In this document: positions 51,358 through 61,900 of the stretch, piece after piece
How positions within the stretch are numbered: position 1 is the stretch's first letter
How the letters are laid out: each line of letters starts with the position of its first letter
Assembly (NCBI GenBank): GCA_019925105.1
Contig: JAHGAU010000010.1
Coordinates: 992,001 to 1,056,000, forward strand
Reading direction: 5' to 3'
DNA: 64,000 nucleotides
Origin: Niebla homalea
Taxonomy: Eukaryota > Ascomycota > Lecanoromycetes > Lecanorales > Ramalinaceae
Translations under genes and position numbers: made by a program
The notes under the pieces: model-generated
The model's database searches: none
Told to the model about the DNA's origin: nothing
Seen by the model: the letters and a program-made list of their open reading frames with translations, nothing else

Positions 51358-52179
51358 CTAATTATGTATATATATACTTTTAAATATTAATATATACTTT
51401 TAATATATTATATTTATAAAAGGGATTAAGATTATTAAAGAGAAAAGAAAAAAAATTTAAAATAAAATTAAGGTTTTATTATAATTATATGCTATTTTTA
51501 TAATAAAGTTTATTTTTATTATAATATAATAAATTAATAATAAAGCCTTAAGTAATTATCAATTTATATCGTAAAAACTCTTTTCTTATTTATATCTTTT
51601 TATTAGGTTTTATAACTTAAAAGGGTTTTTAATAAGCTTTATAGGTAACGTTAATTATTTATTAACGTAAAATATTTTTATTATATTATTATTAAATAGA
51701 TAGTATTATATTTACGTATATACTTAAAAACTTTTTTCTTCTTCCCCTTTTTTTATTGGGTTTAATAATAGGTTTTTAATAAACTTTATATTGAACCGGC
51801 TTTACGTTAGCTTCTTAAATATATCTCTTTATACCTTAAAAATTAACATATAAAAAAAGAGATAATTATTAATAATTAATATTATTTTTACGGCGGCGTT
51901 ATAATAATACGTTATATTATTACGTTAAAATAAACTTTAATAAAGGGCTTAATAATAACTTTAATATACGTTATTTATAAGTTATAGCTTAATTAGTATA
52001 AAGCAGGATAATTATTACTTTTATTTTAAGTAAAAATAATACCTTAATTCTTTCTAAATTCTTTAAGAATTAATTTTATTATTAGTTTACTTATTAAAGT
52101 GGTACTTCATTATTTAGACCGTAACGTTACGTCTTTTATATTTACCTTTATTGATCCCGCCGGCGGAGTCAGTTTAATA
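51358..52179 (+). mobile_element. Gypsy B 3' end with 3' LTR
   Basis: Continues gypsy B after the hAT; aligns with 1,960-2,736 and with the reverse complement of 37,417-38,280. Purine tract before 51,867, then an LTR of 313 bp (51,867-52,179) ending GTTTAATA (RIP of GTCTAACA). Shorter than the 359-bp LTRs through minisatellite loss. Confidence 0.8.
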
Positions 52180-52312
52180 TTATTAATCTTAATATTATAG
52201 ATATCGGATTTTTACGGTTATCAATAAGGTTAAAAGGCCCGGCCGATTATTAAGGAACGCCGGAATTCACCTGGCTAGATCCGTAATATAAATCAATCAA
52301 TCAATCAATATT
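52180..52312 (+). mobile_element. LINE 3' fragment with ATCA tail
   Basis: Matches the reverse complement of 43,300-43,430 (shared GGAACGCCGGAATT and flanking text) and ends in ATAAATCAATCAATCAATCA. It is mildly RIPped. This is the last repeat before gene space; the upstream part is missing where gypsy B's LTR ends at 52,179. Confidence 0.75.
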
Positions 52313-52778
52313 TTCCAGTAATAATAACCTTCAGAAGTTAGAAAGGTTATAATGCCGGTAATAAGGAATAAATGTTCACGGACACGATACTATAAATTTA
52401 ACTATTGGATTTAATGCTGACTCTCTAGAATTCAACACGCTACGACTTAGATCTATTATTATACCTCTCCAATATAACGTGCTGTAAGTCTTGAAGACCG
52501 CTTTGGCTAACGGCCAAATGAAGGTGACAATATGAAGCGATGCCCTTTTTTCGTCTGCGATGACTTCTGACCTAGCGGGTGGTTTGCTCATTGCAAATAA
52601 TCGATGCTATTCCTCGCGCACATGGACAACTGAATGCGTCCATTTGGGCCTAGCAAACTCTGGACACATGATGCCGGTGAATAGCATGAAGGCAAAGCGA
52701 AGAAGCCACAGCATAGTCATCTTGTTAAAGGTAAAACGTGGTAGACCCTGCTCAAAATTTTCATCCCTCGCCCAGCTT
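52313..52778. other. Intergenic, isochore border
   Basis: Composition shifts to normal within about 60 bp (52,312-52,375). Small frames at 52,376-52,591 (-) and 52,560-52,802 (+) have no recognisable content. It probably includes the 3' untranslated region of the Ecm11-like gene. An imperfect inverted repeat (AATAATAACCTT / AAGGTTATAATG) lies at 52,318-52,355. Confidence 0.6.
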
Positions 52779-54245
52779 CTAGGAATGGCTTCGTGGGACT
52801 AAAAGACTCCCTTGGTGCTTCATTGACTTGAGGTCCTTGTCGATTGAGCATTTTTTGGTTTCGACTAGGTACTGTCTCTGCTGCACTTGGTCCTCGAATT
52901 TTCGAGTAATCGAACGCTTTTGCTGCCTAGCATCTTTGAACTTACCAAGGACGTCTTTAAAGCCATCGATAATCAAGTCTCCGCATTGTTCATACTGATC
53001 AATGCTGAGGGATGCAAAGAATGCTGTACTCTCTGTCCCTGATCGGTCGTGGCGTTGCCGATAGAAGATCTGCCTCAAGGTATCTACCATTTTCGCTGTT
53101 GAGACGATCTCACCGGGGCCACATCTTGCCCCAGGAGTCAAGTCAAAGGACTCGCCCTTCAGTCTGCGATATTCCATTTGTGACAGTTCGTCCCAAGTGT
53201 AATCCAGGCCTCGAGAATGCTTACTAAACTGTTGCACTTCGGAGCCACAGTGGCTACTTTGCGCTGAGGCACGGTCAGCATTCAGGTTGTGCTCGGTAAA
53301 TTGGTTTTTCTGGCCTGCGGGATAGTCTGATGTAGAGTAGGCTGAGTATGGATCTGAACTTGCTTGGCCATCCCTGACATATTGACGACCGCCAAGATGA
53401 TCTCGTGTCAGATCATTTTGCTCCGACACTGGTAAATCGAACGGGTACTTCCAGTTTGTCGAAGGAGATTCCAATCCTTCATACTTGTGATCTGGAATCG
53501 CCGTCTCTCGCGCAATTGCTATGGAAGGAGGATCTTGATCGTTAAGGGGATTGGCATTCATCATTTCGCACCTGGTCTCAGCAGCCCCGATTGATTGCAC
53601 TATCTCCTTGCTGTGCTGAACAGGGACAACCTTGGTCTTTGCCAATATGGGAGTGCTTCCAGGTAGTCTTGAAGAACGCAATGTCCGAGACAAATCATTC
53701 AGAGATTCATGATCTGAGCTATGGCCGAAGTGGCTCGCTTGCTGGGGCTCTCCGTCAGAATTGGAGTTGGTCTGAGAATCGTCATCCGACTCTCGCGGAT
53801 GAACACCAGTTTTCTGTAGAGGAGGCAGCTTGTGGTGTGTCCTCTTTGTAAGTTTGCGCTTAGCTATCGCCCTCTTGTTTTGGGCCGCTGGCCGTGATGG
53901 CAGACACCCTCTAGAGCTCTGACGCGGGAGAGCAACATCCACAAGGCTGCTAGTGAGGGACTCATCAAAAGCTTCAGCTTCAGTATCGAAAACATCACTT
54001 TGCGAAGTGGGTGCTTGATCGGGACGTGGTCGAGATAGGTCGACAGAATGTTTACTCAATCGGCCATCTGAAGCATCATTGGGTGCACTTCCAAGACGTC
54101 GCTCATCAGTCCTGCTATAAGAAGCTGCCTTATGTAATGTGGTCTGAGGTATGGGCAATTTCAAGTATTGAGCAGTTGCTGGCAGGTTCATCCCTCTACC
54201 TTGTTGTCGCAGAGCAACAAAATTCAGCACCGTGTCGGGCTGCAT
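52779..54245 (-). CDS. ecm11: Ecm11-domain protein (meiotic synapsis factor-like)
   Basis: Encodes about 488 residues from the first ATG (54,245). A GTG-started frame is six bases longer. The first ~340 residues are Ser/Asp/Gln-rich and look disordered. A 'YTWDELSQMEYRRL' block near residue 350 opens the conserved C-terminal domain. The domain proper has 'FFASLSIDQYEQCGDLI..GF' then a basic coiled segment 'DARQQKRSITRKFEDQV' and ends 'DLKSMKHQG'. This is the signature of the fungal Ecm11 family. In yeast, Ecm11 with Gmc2 is loaded on the central element of the synaptonemal complex and affects crossing over. Single exon as read; a short upstream exon cannot be excluded. It is the gene closest to the RIPped block (470 bp) but shows no RIP damage. 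Confidence 0.8.
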   Translation of the reverse strand: MQPDTVLNFVALRQQGRGMNLPATAQYLKLPIPQTTLHKAASYSRTDERRLGSAPNDASDGRLSKHSVDLSRPRPDQAPTSQSDVFDTEAEAFDESLTSSLVDVALPRQSSRGCLPSRPAAQNKRAIAKRKLTKRTHHKLPPLQKTGVHPRESDDDSQTNSNSDGEPQQASHFGHSSDHESLNDLSRTLRSSRLPGSTPILAKTKVVPVQHSKEIVQSIGAAETRCEMMNANPLNDQDPPSIAIARETAIPDHKYEGLESPSTNWKYPFDLPVSEQNDLTRDHLGGRQYVRDGQASSDPYSAYSTSDYPAGQKNQFTEHNLNADRASAQSSHCGSEVQQFSKHSRGLDYTWDELSQMEYRRLKGESFDLTPGARCGPGEIVSTAKMVDTLRQIFYRQRHDRSGTESTAFFASLSIDQYEQCGDLIIDGFKDVLGKFKDARQQKRSITRKFEDQVQQRQYLVETKKCSIDKDLKSMKHQGSLLVPRSHS

Positions 54246-54727
54246 GACCACCTATCGACATCAAAATACAATACGTCTTCAGTTGGTCCCTTCAAAGTAG
54301 AAGCTTGACCACTTATAAGTGGAATGATTGTGCATTGAAAAGGACATAAATTGGGATCCCACGGAGCAAAAGTTTAAGGTCATATGCACAAATCCTACAG
54401 GTGCGTTGGCACGAGCACAAAAACACACCTGACTTATCGTGACGTGATACCGATAGCATTGAAAGCTCGTCAAAGTTACATGTATTCTTCGACATTCCAC
54501 TTTCATGGGTCAATCGCGTTGGACGCGTCCTCTTGCTGCGATTATATATACAAGGCGGCCGGTAAGATATTACGACATTCTTGGCATGTATTACAGACGA
54601 ATACCGCATGCTCCGCTTTGCTCCAAAGCTTCGCTTTCTCCCCATAACCGCCAATGAAATTCTGCGCTCTTGATTATACCCACCTATCTCTTCAGCTTGC
54701 CAATTTCAAGGGTCTTACAAACGTTCC
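54246..54727. promoter_or_regulatory. Divergent promoter region (Ecm11-like / Yip1-family gene)
   Basis: 482 bp between two divergent starts. A TATA-like ATTATATATACA is at 54,541-54,552, about 180 bp before the + strand start. Frames here (54,313-54,654 minus; 54,384-54,647 plus) overlap each other and lack conserved content. Confidence 0.5.
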
Positions 54728-55798
54728 ATGGCTATGATGGCAAGTTCCACCGCAGGCAATCCCTTTGAGAACTACAACAACCATGAGGTTGAGCAAGATC
54801 TGATAGATTCCGAGCATCGTAAGATCTAGCCGCTACATTAACACGACTCAACCATGACGCTTGCTCACGTTGACAGCGAATGGTACAAGCTTAGATCAGC
54901 ATATACAATCAGACTCAGACCGGGCTCCCCTGACGGGAAGTATCCAGTCGTCGTCTCAAAACCCCCTTCCGCAATCCTATCTCAATTCTTCTATACCTGG
55001 TGAGGATCGCCGTGCACCCACAAACACTATCGATGAATCCGTGTGGGAAACCTTGTCTCGTGACTTGTTGGCAGTTTGGGAGAAAATGCGTCAGGTGCTA
55101 TGGCCGAAGTACTTGCTTGGTGGGCTGCTCCAGCAAGGCGGGGGTATTGGAGGCGCGGAGAGAGGTGAGGGCGACAGTCTTGCCGGGGGTGTCAGGGGCA
55201 TTGCCGGCAGGTGGCCAGACGCAGACGTGGTTCTTCAAGGTGGCATGAGCGAGGGACTTCGAGATTGGGATCTTTGGTAAGACCTTGCGGCTAGCAATAC
55301 CACGTGATTGTTGCTTACTACTCGTCTCAAGGGGACCCCTGATATTTTGTCTTCTACTCAGCCTCCTACTTTCTATGACGAAGTCCAGCGATCAAAAGAC
55401 TGTTGTCTTTTCTGGGGTATTTGCCCTCGTCTGGATCGGTGAGGCGGTGGTTACGGCCCAAATCAGGCTTCTTGGAGGCAACATGTGAGTCCATTGATGG
55501 TCGAACCCAACCATGATGAGACTTTCGTTCCTAATTTGTAAGGGTTAGTTCGTTCTTCCAGTCAATATGCATCATCGGCTATACCTTATTTCCACTGGTC
55601 ATTGCGGCTCTGCTGAGCGCCGTGCATCTGTCTACAATAGCAAGGGTACCAGTCTACTTGGTCCTCGTGGCTTGGGCGCTTGCTGCGGGTGTTAGCATTT
55701 TGGGGGGCTCGGGAGTGGTCAAAAATCGTGTGGGCATTGCGGTCTATCCGTTGTTGGTGTTCTATGTGGGCTTGGGATGCTTGTGTTTCATCAGCTGA
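54728..55798 (+). CDS. Yip1-family Golgi membrane protein (Yip4/YIPF6-like)
   Basis: Four exons: 54,728-54,818, 54,877-55,276, 55,332-55,484, 55,549-55,798, with introns of 58, 55 and 64 bp, all GT..AG, giving 297 residues. The start codon begins MAMMASSTAGNPF. The cytosolic N-terminus has 'DESVWETLSRDLLAVWEKMRQ' followed by a Gly-rich insert. Next comes 'LRDWDLWGPL' at residues ~158-167, the family's D-x-W/Y-G-P motif at the head of the membrane domain. Five hydrophobic segments follow: ~165-179, 188-212, 216-242, 247-270 and 275-297. Yip proteins bind Rab/Ypt GTPases and act in ER-Golgi traffic. The exon 3 to exon 4 junction restores 'GGN-ISFFQSICIIGYTLFP', typical of the family. Assignment to the Yip4/YIPF6 branch is likely but not certain. 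Confidence 0.88.
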
Positions 55799-56459
55799 GT
55801 GTGTCCAAGTGGGCCAGTCCTATATGGAAATCCTTAGGGGAGCGATCCTGTGCGGCTGAAACAAAAATCCACCGACTGAAAGATACATGTAATTTAGGCA
55901 CACCCGTGAATAGTTTCGTTCTAGCTTTAGTACTGCCCCGCTAACAGCGGTAATCAATTCAGGCGGTGGTGGCTTTGGACGACAATTCGCTTCAAGTTAG
56001 TGTTTGTTATCACTTATTCCGCTGAGCACCTCAAAGTCTCATCCCACTATCTCGTTATCCCATCCTCACCTGCATCATACTCAATCCGTATCACACATAG
56101 CAAGCGCACGGCGTTTTGGTCGCTGATTCTTCTCAACAAGCAATACGTCTTTCCGTACGACCTTGCCTTCCTCCATCTGTGCCCGTCCCGAAAAACCCGA
56201 CTGCATCAACTACCCTGGCTCTGTGGCTCATCTTTTCTGGTACCATTTCCTTCGAAGCGATCTCATCGATTTCAGGATGACACGAGGACAATCTGCACTT
56301 GTCTTGTAAAGATTACTGCTCTGCGAGAGCCTTCCGGCATTCCTTGCCTATCCCGGCCCTTCTACGGCTCACATACAAGTATTCGCATCCGTGATACATC
56401 GCTGCCTTGTCTGCACGTCATATCTATTGAATGGAAAAGCTTCGTGACAGGATTTGAAG
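55799..56459. other. Intergenic and 5' leader of the Ran-binding gene
   Basis: Holds the 3' end of the Yip gene's transcript and the promoter of the next gene. A 180-codon + frame (56,000-56,542) overlaps the start of the next coding region in another frame. It is His/Ser/Arg-rich with no recognisable domain, so I treat it as chance. CT-rich stretches near 56,035-56,070 are common in fungal promoters. Confidence 0.5.
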
Positions 56460-56534
56460 ATGATAAGAGGCACGAATCTGATAAACGAAAATGTACGAGA
56501 GACCTCGCCGCTTTCACAATCCGCTTCAGCTTCT

Positions 56535-58427
56535 ATGAGTGAAAATGAGAGCGGCGAACGGTCAGCCAGGCAAAAGTTGAAGAAAGCCTCCTTGGCTGCC
56601 ATGGGGAATAGCCAAGCGCCCGATGCATCAGGCCAATCCGACGCCAAGACAGTTGGTCCCCATGTGACTCAGGAAAATAGTGGACTAATCTCGAGGGAGC
56701 ACTCTGAGCATAGAGAGGATCAAAGGGGCAGGATATCTCGGAAGCGTTCCTTTGAAGAGTTGCAATCTACCGGCGAACACTTCCCAGATTCGGAAGCCAC
56801 TGACGCTACATTTGGTCATGTCAGGAAGAGGTCTAGAGACAATGCATTCGAGGCAACCTCAGACAGTGAGTCGCACTCTAACCTCGAAAAACCAGGTCTG
56901 TTTAATGCAGAGGACCGAGAAAATACCTTAACCCACTGTGTGGAAACACCTTTGACCACATACCCTGTCAATGAATCGGACACCAAGTCTGACCACTCAG
57001 CCTCGCCGCAGGGCGATGAGCGGAATGGGCATGATCCGACGCAATCTGTGCCGCCTGACAGGGAGCCGCTGCGCGCGCACGCCAATCCTTCCAACGTCGA
57101 AGAGAAGGCTAGTCCGAACCGGGGACCTCCAGATGGCTCTGCCAGCCCAAGGAAGAAGCGCAGTCGGGAACAATTCGACACGGAACCTATTAGAGAGCAA
57201 AAGATTATTGCCACAGAGGAAGCGCGAGCTCAGAGGCTTTCGAGTGACATTGGTAGAGCGGAGGGTTCTGCGCAGGTCCGAAATGGATTTAACCGGCCTG
57301 GAGCGTATGACAACGAGGCGGAGCGCAAAGAAGCATTTGTGGGAAAGAACACTGATGACCTGTCATCGCCTACGGAGCCACCGATTCCGTCTTTGCCTAT
57401 TTCCGAGACTGCTCGATCCTCTGCATTTGCCGCTTCAGGTTTTGCCGCGCTTGCGAAGTCGTCTGCCTCGCCGTTCAGCAGCCTCGGAGCTATGCGAAGT
57501 ACTCCATCATCCTTTGCAAACGATGCATCGAAGTCGCTAAAGGCAGGCAAGGGCGGCTTTATGTCATTTGCAAATCCTAGCTCTTCGCTCGGTGAAATTA
57601 CGAACTCCGCTGCAGAGACTTCACCAGATATTGGTAACGGTGGCCCATCAACATCGCCTTTCGCTACAGCAAGCCGGCCAACGGCCGAACCATTTGGAGG
57701 AACCGCTTTCGGCAGCGGGATCGGAGTAGGACTTCGTGCTGGCAGCAAACTTACTACATTTGCTGCATCAACCGGCGATGCGAAAATTGGCAGCGACAAT
57801 GGCAACGTTCGGCCTCTTGGGTCACCAGATCCTCATGAGAGGGAGGCTAAAGATAGTGAAAGTGATGTTGGGGACGACGAAGTCGTGAGTAAGCACGATG
57901 GCCAGTCGGAAACCGACCAGCGTTTTCAACAGCAAGATGGTATGTCACAACGAGGTCGGTATCTCACATTTTCTGTAGCTGACTCGACCCAGTTGAGACA
58001 GGTGAAGATGGCGAAGAGTCCCTGTTCACTTCGCGAGCTAGTTTGTACTCGTTTAAGAACAACCTGTGGAAAGAGAGCGGCAGAGGCATCTTCAAATTCA
58101 ATGTTGCGTCCAGCTCGCCAGATCAGGGGGCGTCAAAGACAGGGCGATTCATCATGCGCGCCCACCAAACTTTTCGTGTCCTGCTCAACACCCCTGTGTT
58201 CAAGGAGATGAAGGTCGGTGACAGCCGAGGCCAGGAACCTGCAGGCAAATCGTTTGCATTTGCAGTCATTGAGGATGGGAAGCCAACTCCTCACATGATC
58301 AAGGTATGTGTTATCCGCGCAACATCATGTTTTCCGAGAGCTAACGCTTCCGTTGTAGCTGGGCGACGCGGTTGAATGTAGGACGCTTTACACCGCTGTC
58401 CAGCGCTTGCAGCACGAGCTAGATTGA
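56535..58427 (+). CDS. Ran-binding nuclear transport factor (Yrb2/RanBP3-like)
   Basis: Exons 56,535-57,939, 57,993-58,303 and 58,359-58,427, with introns of 53 and 55 bp. The first has branch sequence CTGAC, and its acceptor must be the AG at 57,991-57,992 because the AG at 57,978 breaks the frame. 594 residues from this start; an in-frame ATG at 56,460 would add 25. The N-terminus has 'SARQKLKKASL', typical of Yrb2-like proteins. Acidic, charged linkers with 'RKKRSREQFD' follow. Then comes an FG-poor variant of a nucleoporin-like stretch ('SGFAALAKSSASPFSSLG', 'GGTAFGSG'). The C-terminal RanBD1 domain (~479-594) includes 'ASLYSFKNNLWKESGRG', 'GRFIMRAHQTFRVLLNT' and ends 'LYTAVQRLQHELD'. The family binds Ran-GTP and assists Crm1-dependent nuclear export. 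Confidence 0.87.
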
Positions 58428-58910
58428 AAGATGGGGTCGCCGCTTCCCACTTGCGCGCGAAACTAATCCTTTGTTTCGTCTTCTTTCATCGACTCGCTCA
58501 GACGCAAGATCCAATCGATGAGCTACATGAGTAAGGAGATGAGCATTATCAAGCAACCATACTCACCGAAAGTCTGACACATTGGACGCCTTCAGCACTC
58601 GAATTCGGCTCAGCAAGCAAATTGTGGAACGTAGACTCAGAAGAGGCAATAATACAATGCGGGAGATATTTTCACTTCTGCGATTATGCACGCTCGTCAC
58701 CGCTGCGTATTGGCCATTTACGAGTTCTCGACGTATGTCTCTTGGAGCGGTGGCGGAGGATTGTTGCCGTCCAAGTTCGTCCAAACTGACTCTGGTGTCC
58801 CCATGGTTCCAGATACCTTGCGAAAGCACGCATGGCACCTCCAATTGTCACTGTAACTGGGAGTAAACATTGGGCAAGAGGTCTTCAGGCCAATGTTTCG
58901 AGAAAGCTAG
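58428..58910. other. Convergent intergenic region
   Basis: 483 bp between the stop codons of the Ran-binding gene and the helicase gene. Frames at 58,582-58,866 (+) and 58,563-58,844 (-) mirror one another and show no domain. It should contain both 3' untranslated regions. Confidence 0.5.
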
Positions 58911-61900
58911 TCAATCATCAGGCTCTTCCTTGACTTCAATAAAGCTCCGGTCCTCCCCCGTCCTCCCATTTCGTAACAATGCCGTCGGGCCATCGTTCCT
59001 GTCTTCCTCCTTGATCATGATATCTTCGACCCTCATTCCTCTTGAAATTGGAACCTGGCTGGCAGCTACTACGGTTTCGATGCCAGCCGGCACTCTCTCA
59101 TCTTCTGGTCCCCATGGCAACTCGTTGACATCAATCTCGTTTCCTTGGCCCATGAGGCATTTCAAGATCACTACACTGCCTGCCTTTGACATGACCATGT
59201 TTTGTTCCTTACATACCTCACTGCAACAACACGAAAGACAGCCCTCAAAGCAGTGACAAGCTACTACCCTCTCGCAGGCTCGTACTAAAAGTAGATCAAT
59301 AAATTCGAATGCTTTCCCAGCTATACCTGAGCCACCAGCACCACCTTTCGTATCATAGAACGTCAAGCGTGCCGGTCGTTTACGAGCTGTCTCTTTCGTG
59401 GCAAATTCCTTTTCTTCTGGTAAGCGAAAGCGCGAAAAGAAGCATCCACGAGGAATTGGCCAACGGCTTGCTTGGTCTTTGTCATTGTGCAAGGGGAACA
59501 TGACCAAAGACCAAAGATATCAGCAATGTCCACGTACCTTGAGAGCATTTTTGCATTCTGTGCGCACATCTCCGGGCATGCTAATTACAAACTGAGGCAT
59601 CAAGCTAAGGATTGCGTGCTCCGCCGCATGGATGGCGGCCGCAACATTTATACGGCGCGAATTGAGAATTTCGATGGCCATCTTAGGAACGTCGAGCCAC
59701 ATCTGTAAGAGCGAAAGAAGACAATCAGTCAAATGATCAATGGATGCAGGGGTGGGACCAGAAACTTAAGGAAGAGCAAAAGAGCGCTCGCCAAGGACTC
59801 ACCCCCTTGGAAAAGATATCAATTGGGGGGTTGTCGACCTGGACGGCATCAAGTATGCGACGCTTCTTGTCGAGCTTGAAAAATCCAAAAACAACAGCCC
59901 TTATTTTGATCGCGCCGTAATATGCTCGGGACAGGGAGTCAGGGATACGACGGATCGCTTCGGTCTCGACGGGGTCGACGTCCGTGTAGTCACGCTGCTG
60001 AGTTGTCCAGTCTACTTTTACTCGCGTCACCTTTGCATACTTCTCCTCCGGAGAGAACTCCTTCACCAGATAGGTATAGCCTTGATGAAGGAAGATTCCA
60101 CCCTCATAAATGGTGAAGAAAGCTCGAGAGGGTTCTACTTCCTCCAGCACAACGTTGCGGTCGTTTGTGATGTCAATGACGGCGAAGTGTCCGTCTTCGG
60201 TGTCACGGATGGCGACGCACTTGGAGGGGAGAGGCCGGAAACGTTCGTTGCAGTGATAGAACCCTAGAGGATCTATGACCATGCGCGCCTCAGCTATCTC
60301 ACGGAGTTGCTTGCCAAAATACACATGATCCTCGTCAGGGCGAATTGGCATTTCGAATGCAGCACATTGAATATGGCCCTCGAGCACGAGCATATTTTGC
60401 AGGTCCACTTGCAACTCACAATTAGGCTTCGTGAAGATCTCGTCTGGGTTGTCCATGTAGTGCTGGTCTGTAGCGAAACAGTCTCCAATGAGCACGGACA
60501 GAGAGTCCTTGTTCCGACGACCAGCTCGTCCGCTCTGTTGCCGAAGATTGGCGATTGTGTAGGGAAAGCCAACCGTGACAACAGCATCCAAGGACCCGAT
60601 ATCCACGCCGAGCTCGAGGGCGTTGGTCGCTATTATACCCATGAGCTTGCCTTCAAACATTTCTCGTTCGATCTGACGTCTGTCCTGGGGTGCGTAGCCT
60701 CCTCTGTAGCCCATGATCCGGGCGGCGAGGTCTGGTCGTTCTAGGTTTGAAGCTTCGTTTCGCACCGCAGTGATGAGCACCTCACACTGCTTTCTGACAC
60801 GACAGAACGCGATGACTCGAATGCCTCTCATGATGAGCTGGCAGAAAAGCCTGGCAGTCTCGGCCATTGTATCCCCCCTGCCAGATGAAGGGTCTTGTGG
60901 ATCTTTGAAAGGCGTGTTCCAGCAAAGGAATTCCTTCCTTCCGGACGGCGATCCGTCAAAATCCGTGAGCCGGATCTTGTCTACCCCAAAGATGGTCTTC
61001 ATATGGTCCTCGGGGTTAGCGACGGTGGCAGAGCATGAGATGAACTTAACATGGGGATTGCCCAACGCCGCGCACACGCGCCTCAGTCGACGCATAATGA
61101 AGGCGACATGTGAACCAAACAGACCGTTATACACATGCAACTCATCTACGACCACAAACTTGAGGTTCTTCAGAAACGCTCGCCATTTGTCTTCTTGGGG
61201 TAAGATCGTAATGTGTAGCATGTCGGGGTTGGTAAAAATGATTCTCCCTTGGTCACGGAGCGTTTGCCGATCGCCCATTGCTGTGTCTCCGTCGAAGGTA
61301 TCTACCAAGATGTTCTCCAGCCCTGGCATATAACGCAGCAAGTCCTTCATGCTTCGTCTCTGATCCTGCGCCAACGCTTTGGTGGGAAAGATATACATAC
61401 CACGCGCATCGGGGTCCTGTTCAAGCTCATGAAGCATCGGTATTTGGTAGATGAGAGATTTACCAGAGCTTGTTGAGGTGGCCACGATAACGTGATTCCC
61501 CTCGTAGAGATTGTTGATCGCTTCTGCCTGGTGAGCGTATAATTGGATTATTCCCCTAGTGTTGTACAACGCATTGACAAGGCTCTGGGACAGCTGGAAC
61601 TTCAAATCACCAAAGACAGGCTGTTGCGGGTCAAATACGCGATGGCCGTCCGGGACTATCTGGCCGGTATACCAATCCAGTTGTTTGATGTCATCGATGA
61701 TACTGGCAATAGTCTCCCGTTCATCTGGTATCACGGGCGGCCGTTTAGAGACGTCTGGTACTGGGGTGTCCGCTCTGTCGCAAGACATAACGGGAAGGTG
61801 AATGGCCTGCATATCGGACAGGGCACTCAGCGGATCGCTGGCTTCTGCATTGCACTCGTTGAGGAATGCATTCACGGCTGACACAAACTTCGAGTTCCTT

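Larger units (their letters stand above)
1..52312. other. AT-rich, RIP-mutated transposon isochore
   Basis: The whole stretch is dominated by A and T with TpA-rich text and no open frame beyond about 110 codons. Homologous copies inside it differ almost entirely by C-to-T and G-to-A changes. For example the two LTRs of one copia element begin TGTCAG and TATTAG, and end TCTGACA and TTTAATA. CpA is nearly absent, while CpG and CpC (even C13 runs) persist, as expected of fungal RIP acting on CpA. It is a stack of nested elements described separately below. Such DNA is normally heterochromatic in fungi; that part is inference. Confidence 0.93.

Noticed and set aside
54313..54654. 113-codon minus-strand frame between the divergent genes
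   Set aside because: Overlaps a + frame of similar size, no domain, and occupies the divergent promoter.
56000..56542. 180-codon + strand frame before the Ran-binding gene
   Set aside because: Overlaps the true coding start in another frame, has no conserved domain and a composition unlike a protein. Treated as promoter/leader sequence.
57940..57978. A 39-bp intron in the Ran-binding gene ending at TGTAG
   Set aside because: Too short for a fungal intron and would leave the RanBD frame unread. The AG at 57,991-57,992 gives a 53-bp intron with a CTGAC branch and the right frame.
58911..59507. Separate 198-residue minus-strand gene
   Set aside because: Its sequence is the C-terminal, cysteine-containing part of Hrq1. 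It joins the helicase exon in phase through two introns.
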